Positions 61,762 to 64,000 of a stretch of DNA of 64,000 nucleotides are shown here, piece after piece (the stretch's first letter is position 1; every line of letters starts with the position of its first letter). Both the position numbers and the translations under genes were made by a program. Source of the DNA: JAJTFW01 sp046330075 (GTDB taxonomy: Bacteria > Bacteroidota > Bacteroidia > AKYH767-A > OLB10); assembly GCA_046330075.1 (NCBI GenBank), contig JAXLTL010000004.1, positions 62,001-126,000 of the forward strand, written 5' to 3'. The notes under the pieces are model-generated. The model did no database searches and was not told the origin of the DNA. It was given only the letters and a program-made list of their open reading frames with translations.

Positions 61762-62232
61762 ATGGATCAGTTTACCCTCGAACCGCTGAATTTCCCTGAT
61801 TTTTCCTTCAGGGTCAGGGATACGGGACAAAGTAAGCAAATTTACGACTCTGTCAGGAAAAGATTCGTTGCGCTCACACCTGAAGAATGGGTGCGGCAGA
61901 ACCTTATCCGCCTGATGGCCGATGTGTTTATGTACCCTGCTTCATGGATGGCCGTAGAGAAAAAGGTGGAAGTGAATGGAATAAGTCAGCGCGCTGATGT
62001 GGTGGTGTATAACCGGGCCGGTAAACCGGTGATGATCGCTGAATGTAAGGCTGCTTCGGTTAAAATCACAGAAGATACGTTTCTTCAGGCGGCACGGTAC
62101 AATATGAAACTGAATGTTCCTTTTTTTGTCCTGACCAACGGCCTGGAACATTACTGCCTGAAATGGGACGGTCAGTCCTTCGGGTTTCTCGATGAATTAC
62201 CTCCGTTGGCCGATATCGAAACCATTGGCTGA
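61762..62232 (+). CDS. Solo HsdR-N-type PD-(D/E)XK domain protein
   Basis: 156 residues from the ATG at 61762: LNFPDFSFRVRDTGQSKQIY, RFVALTPEEWVRQNLIRLM, and the nuclease-like core RADVVVYNRAGKPVMIAECK with the D...ExK motif. It matches the N-terminal domain of type I restriction subunits, but there is no helicase part and no hsdM/hsdS nearby. Such solo proteins sit beside amn/holA in many Bacteroidota genomes, so it is more likely a conserved housekeeping protein than restriction. A TATTTTTG box ends 4 nt before the ATG, so the message may be nearly leaderless. Confidence 0.8.
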   Translation: MDQFTLEPLNFPDFSFRVRDTGQSKQIYDSVRKRFVALTPEEWVRQNLIRLMADVFMYPASWMAVEKKVEVNGISQRADVVVYNRAGKPVMIAECKAASVKITEDTFLQAARYNMKLNVPFFVLTNGLEHYCLKWDGQSFGFLDELPPLADIETIG

Positions 62233-62259
62233 TTTGCCAATTCGTTATCTTTGTTGATT

Positions 62260-63627
62260 ATGGAACTGGTGTTTCTTTTAACAGGTGTTTTGTTGGGCGG
62301 TCTGGCTGTTTGGCTGGTGCTGAAAAGCAAGTTGTCTGCACTTCAAAGTGTGGATCCGCAACGTATTGTTCAGGCTGAACGTGATCTTGCTGTAGCAAAA
62401 CAGCAGGGTGAAGATCTCCGCTTGCAGGTATTGAAATCAGAAAGCGAACTGGAGAAGTCAAGGGACGCTTTGTCAAAAGCGATGTCAGAGACCGCCGCAA
62501 CTCAGGCCCAGGCCAAAGCTACACAGCAGCGGCTGGAAGAACATCACCGTGAACTCGAAACCTTGCGTCAGCAGATGAAGGAGCAATTCAGCGCGATCGC
62601 TGCGGATGTGGTGCTTAAAAATGCTGCCCGAATCCAGGAAGAACATAAAGAGAAACTTGATGATATCCTGAGTCCGTTAAGAGAGAAGATTGAAAAATTT
62701 GAAACGCAGGTGCGTCAAACACACGAAGAACGGATCCGCGAACATCAATCCTTGCGTGAACAGCTGGGGCAGTTGCAAACACTGAATAAATCCATTGGCG
62801 ATGAAGCCCGGAATCTTGTAACCGCATTGAAAGGTCAGGCTAAAACACAAGGTAACTGGGGAGAGATGATCCTGGAGAAAATACTCGAGCGTTCCGGATT
62901 GGTAAAGGGTCGTGAGTATTTTATTCAGACCAGCCTGCAGACAGAAGATGGCCGCCGGCTTCAACCGGATGTCATCATCAGCCTGCCGGAAGGAAGAAGC
63001 CTGGTGGTCGATTCCAAAGTTTCACTGGTGGCCTACGAACGGTATTGCAATGAGGAGGATGAAACGGCTCGTGCTTTGGCCTTGCGTGAGCATCTTACTT
63101 CTGTTCGAAAGCATATCCGTGATCTTAGCGGAAAAAATTATCAGTCACTCTATCAGATTAACACACTTGACTTTGTTTTACTCTTCATTCCGGTTGAGCC
63201 GGCTTTTGCTCTGGCTGTTGAACAGGATCAGGAGTTGTTCAATGAAGCATTTGAACGGAATATTGTTCTGGTGACTACGTCAACGTTGCTTGCTACCTTA
63301 CGTACCATCGCCAGCATCTGGCGACTCGAGTATCAGAATAAAAATGCGATGGAAATCGCCCGTCAGTCAGGCGATCTCTACGATAAATTCGTGGCGCTGG
63401 TAGATGATATGATTACCGTTGGCAAAAAGATGCAGGATGCACAGGGAGCCTACGAAAGTACCATGAACAAACTGCACCTTGGCAGAGGCAATCTCATCTC
63501 ACGGGTTGAAAACCTGAAAAAACTGGGTCTTAAAACATCCAAACAGATCAATCAGAAACTGCTGGAGCGTACTGAAGATATCGACAGCTCCGATGATTTG
63601 CCGACTGCTTCTTCTTCCAACTCCTGA
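62260..63627 (+). CDS. rmuC: DNA recombination protein RmuC
   Basis: 455 residues from the ATG at 62260; the TTG at 62251 would add three. A single N-terminal membrane helix (MELVFLLTGVLLGGLAVWLV), a long coiled coil to about 190 (Gln/Glu/Lys-rich), then the RmuC domain: TQGNWGEMILEKILERSGLV, DVIISLPEGRSLVVDSKVSL and ALRTIASIWRLEYQ-type NATLRTIASIW region. RmuC proteins limit inversions at short repeats, presumably as nuclease-like factors. A role for it at the duplicated array is speculative. Confidence 0.92.
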   Translation: MELVFLLTGVLLGGLAVWLVLKSKLSALQSVDPQRIVQAERDLAVAKQQGEDLRLQVLKSESELEKSRDALSKAMSETAATQAQAKATQQRLEEHHRELETLRQQMKEQFSAIAADVVLKNAARIQEEHKEKLDDILSPLREKIEKFETQVRQTHEERIREHQSLREQLGQLQTLNKSIGDEARNLVTALKGQAKTQGNWGEMILEKILERSGLVKGREYFIQTSLQTEDGRRLQPDVIISLPEGRSLVVDSKVSLVAYERYCNEEDETARALALREHLTSVRKHIRDLSGKNYQSLYQINTLDFVLLFIPVEPAFALAVEQDQELFNEAFERNIVLVTTSTLLATLRTIASIWRLEYQNKNAMEIARQSGDLYDKFVALVDDMITVGKKMQDAQGAYESTMNKLHLGRGNLISRVENLKKLGLKTSKQINQKLLERTEDIDSSDDLPTASSSNS

Positions 63628-64000
63628 TGAAAACAAGATGGTTGTCGTATAACGTTGGAGCGTTTCTGCTGTTGGTGAGCATGGCGGTTTTGTCGGCTTG
63701 CACCGCCGGCCGGTTGAGTTCCGATAATCTGAATTCCCGATTCAGCTATGGCAATGATTTGTTGAGTCCCGACATTGCATTGTATCACCTGAGCAACGAT
63801 TCATCTGAACTTTTTTTTTCGATTCCTGAGGATGGACTGCTGTATAAATCAGATGCCGCTAAGTTCGGTGCAAGTCTTTCGGTGCATTGGTCGCTTTACA
63901 GTTCTTATAATTCAAAAGATGTCGCTGACTCCGGAACGGTGCATTACCTTGTCACTTCTGAAGTGAGCAGCGGGCCATTCCGTTCCTCGTTTCGTTTGCC
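63627..64000 (+). CDS. Probable GWxTD-type lipoprotein (3' part outside window)
   Basis: Starts with ATG at 63627 overlapping the rmuC TGA (TGATG). Signal MKTRWLSYNVGAFLLLVSMA with lipobox VLSAC at about residues 21-25. The visible 124 residues (SSDNLNSRFSYGNDLLSPDI, ALYHLSNDSSELFFSIPEDG, KFGASLSVHWSLYSSYNSKD) resemble the N-terminal part of Bacteroidota lipoproteins that end in a GWxTD domain. That domain, if present, lies beyond the window, so the family is provisional. Confidence 0.55.
   Translation, partial: MKTRWLSYNVGAFLLLVSMAVLSACTAGRLSSDNLNSRFSYGNDLLSPDIALYHLSNDSSELFFSIPEDGLLYKSDAAKFGASLSVHWSLYSSYNSKDVADSGTVHYLVTSEVSSGPFRSSFRL

Noticed and set aside
61762..62232. Restriction-modification system
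   Set aside because: Only an HsdR-N-type domain is present, with no helicase, methylase or specificity subunit, and neighbours are housekeeping genes.

Overview
This window is chromosomal DNA from a member of the Bacteroidota. The evidence is a set of type IX secretion (T9SS) and gliding genes (porV, porU, a porP/sprF-like gene, gldJ), secreted proteins with type A C-terminal sorting domains, a fused SecDF, the futalosine-pathway gene mqnA, almost no Shine-Dalgarno sequences, and repeated matches to the Bacteroidota promoter pattern (TTG, about 19-20 nt, TAnnTTTG). I cannot place it in a genus. I saw no tRNA, rRNA, CRISPR array, transposase or prophage gene.

Layout. 1-1900: the end of the window cuts feoB; feoA and a 47-codon lipoprotein lie upstream, with a 17-bp palindrome that looks like an iron-regulator operator. 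2044-5436: lipid-transport permease and ATPase (mlaE, mlaF), an L,D-transpeptidase lipoprotein and a small membrane protein. 5646-7735: an ECF sigma factor overlapping a protein that couples an inner-membrane anchor to an outer-membrane-type beta barrel. 7744-7880: short tandem repeats. 7901-23306: a 15-kb array, all on the minus strand, of T9SS cargo genes. It starts with a small secreted protein, continues with a giant glycosidase/beta-helix protein split by a one-base frameshift, and then alternates four near-identical propeller proteins with three orphan sorting-domain tails. The array contains an exact 2,293-bp tandem duplication and clear mosaicism.

23593-28313: adenine deaminase, cold-shock protein, recG and ispF. 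28322-36226: the T9SS block, with porU-porV(-ispF) transcribed away from porP/sprF-gldJ. 36377-39575: ftsE with a small conserved partner, then two glycosyltransferases. 39783-47153: secDF, a dTDP-4-dehydrorhamnose-reductase-like gene, a K+-channel/RCK protein with an abnormal selectivity filter, a PspC protein, a DUF2851 protein and an SRPBCC protein. 47463-52783: pyrG, yidC, a DUF6438 lipoprotein and HPPD. 52933-58671: a sialidase-associated-domain protein, an alpha-oxoamine synthase, and a divergent response regulator/histidine kinase pair. 58715-64000: a small hypothetical protein, mqnA, holA, AMP nucleosidase, a solo HsdR-N domain protein, rmuC and the start of a probable GWxTD lipoprotein.

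The parts most worth a second look are the cargo array (tandem amplification, gene-conversion-like mosaic, palindromic inserts inside genes, frameshifted giant gene). It lies on the same chromosome segment as the porU/porV machinery needed to sort and anchor such proteins. Also notable are the envelope-spanning sigma-factor partner and the channel with the altered filter.
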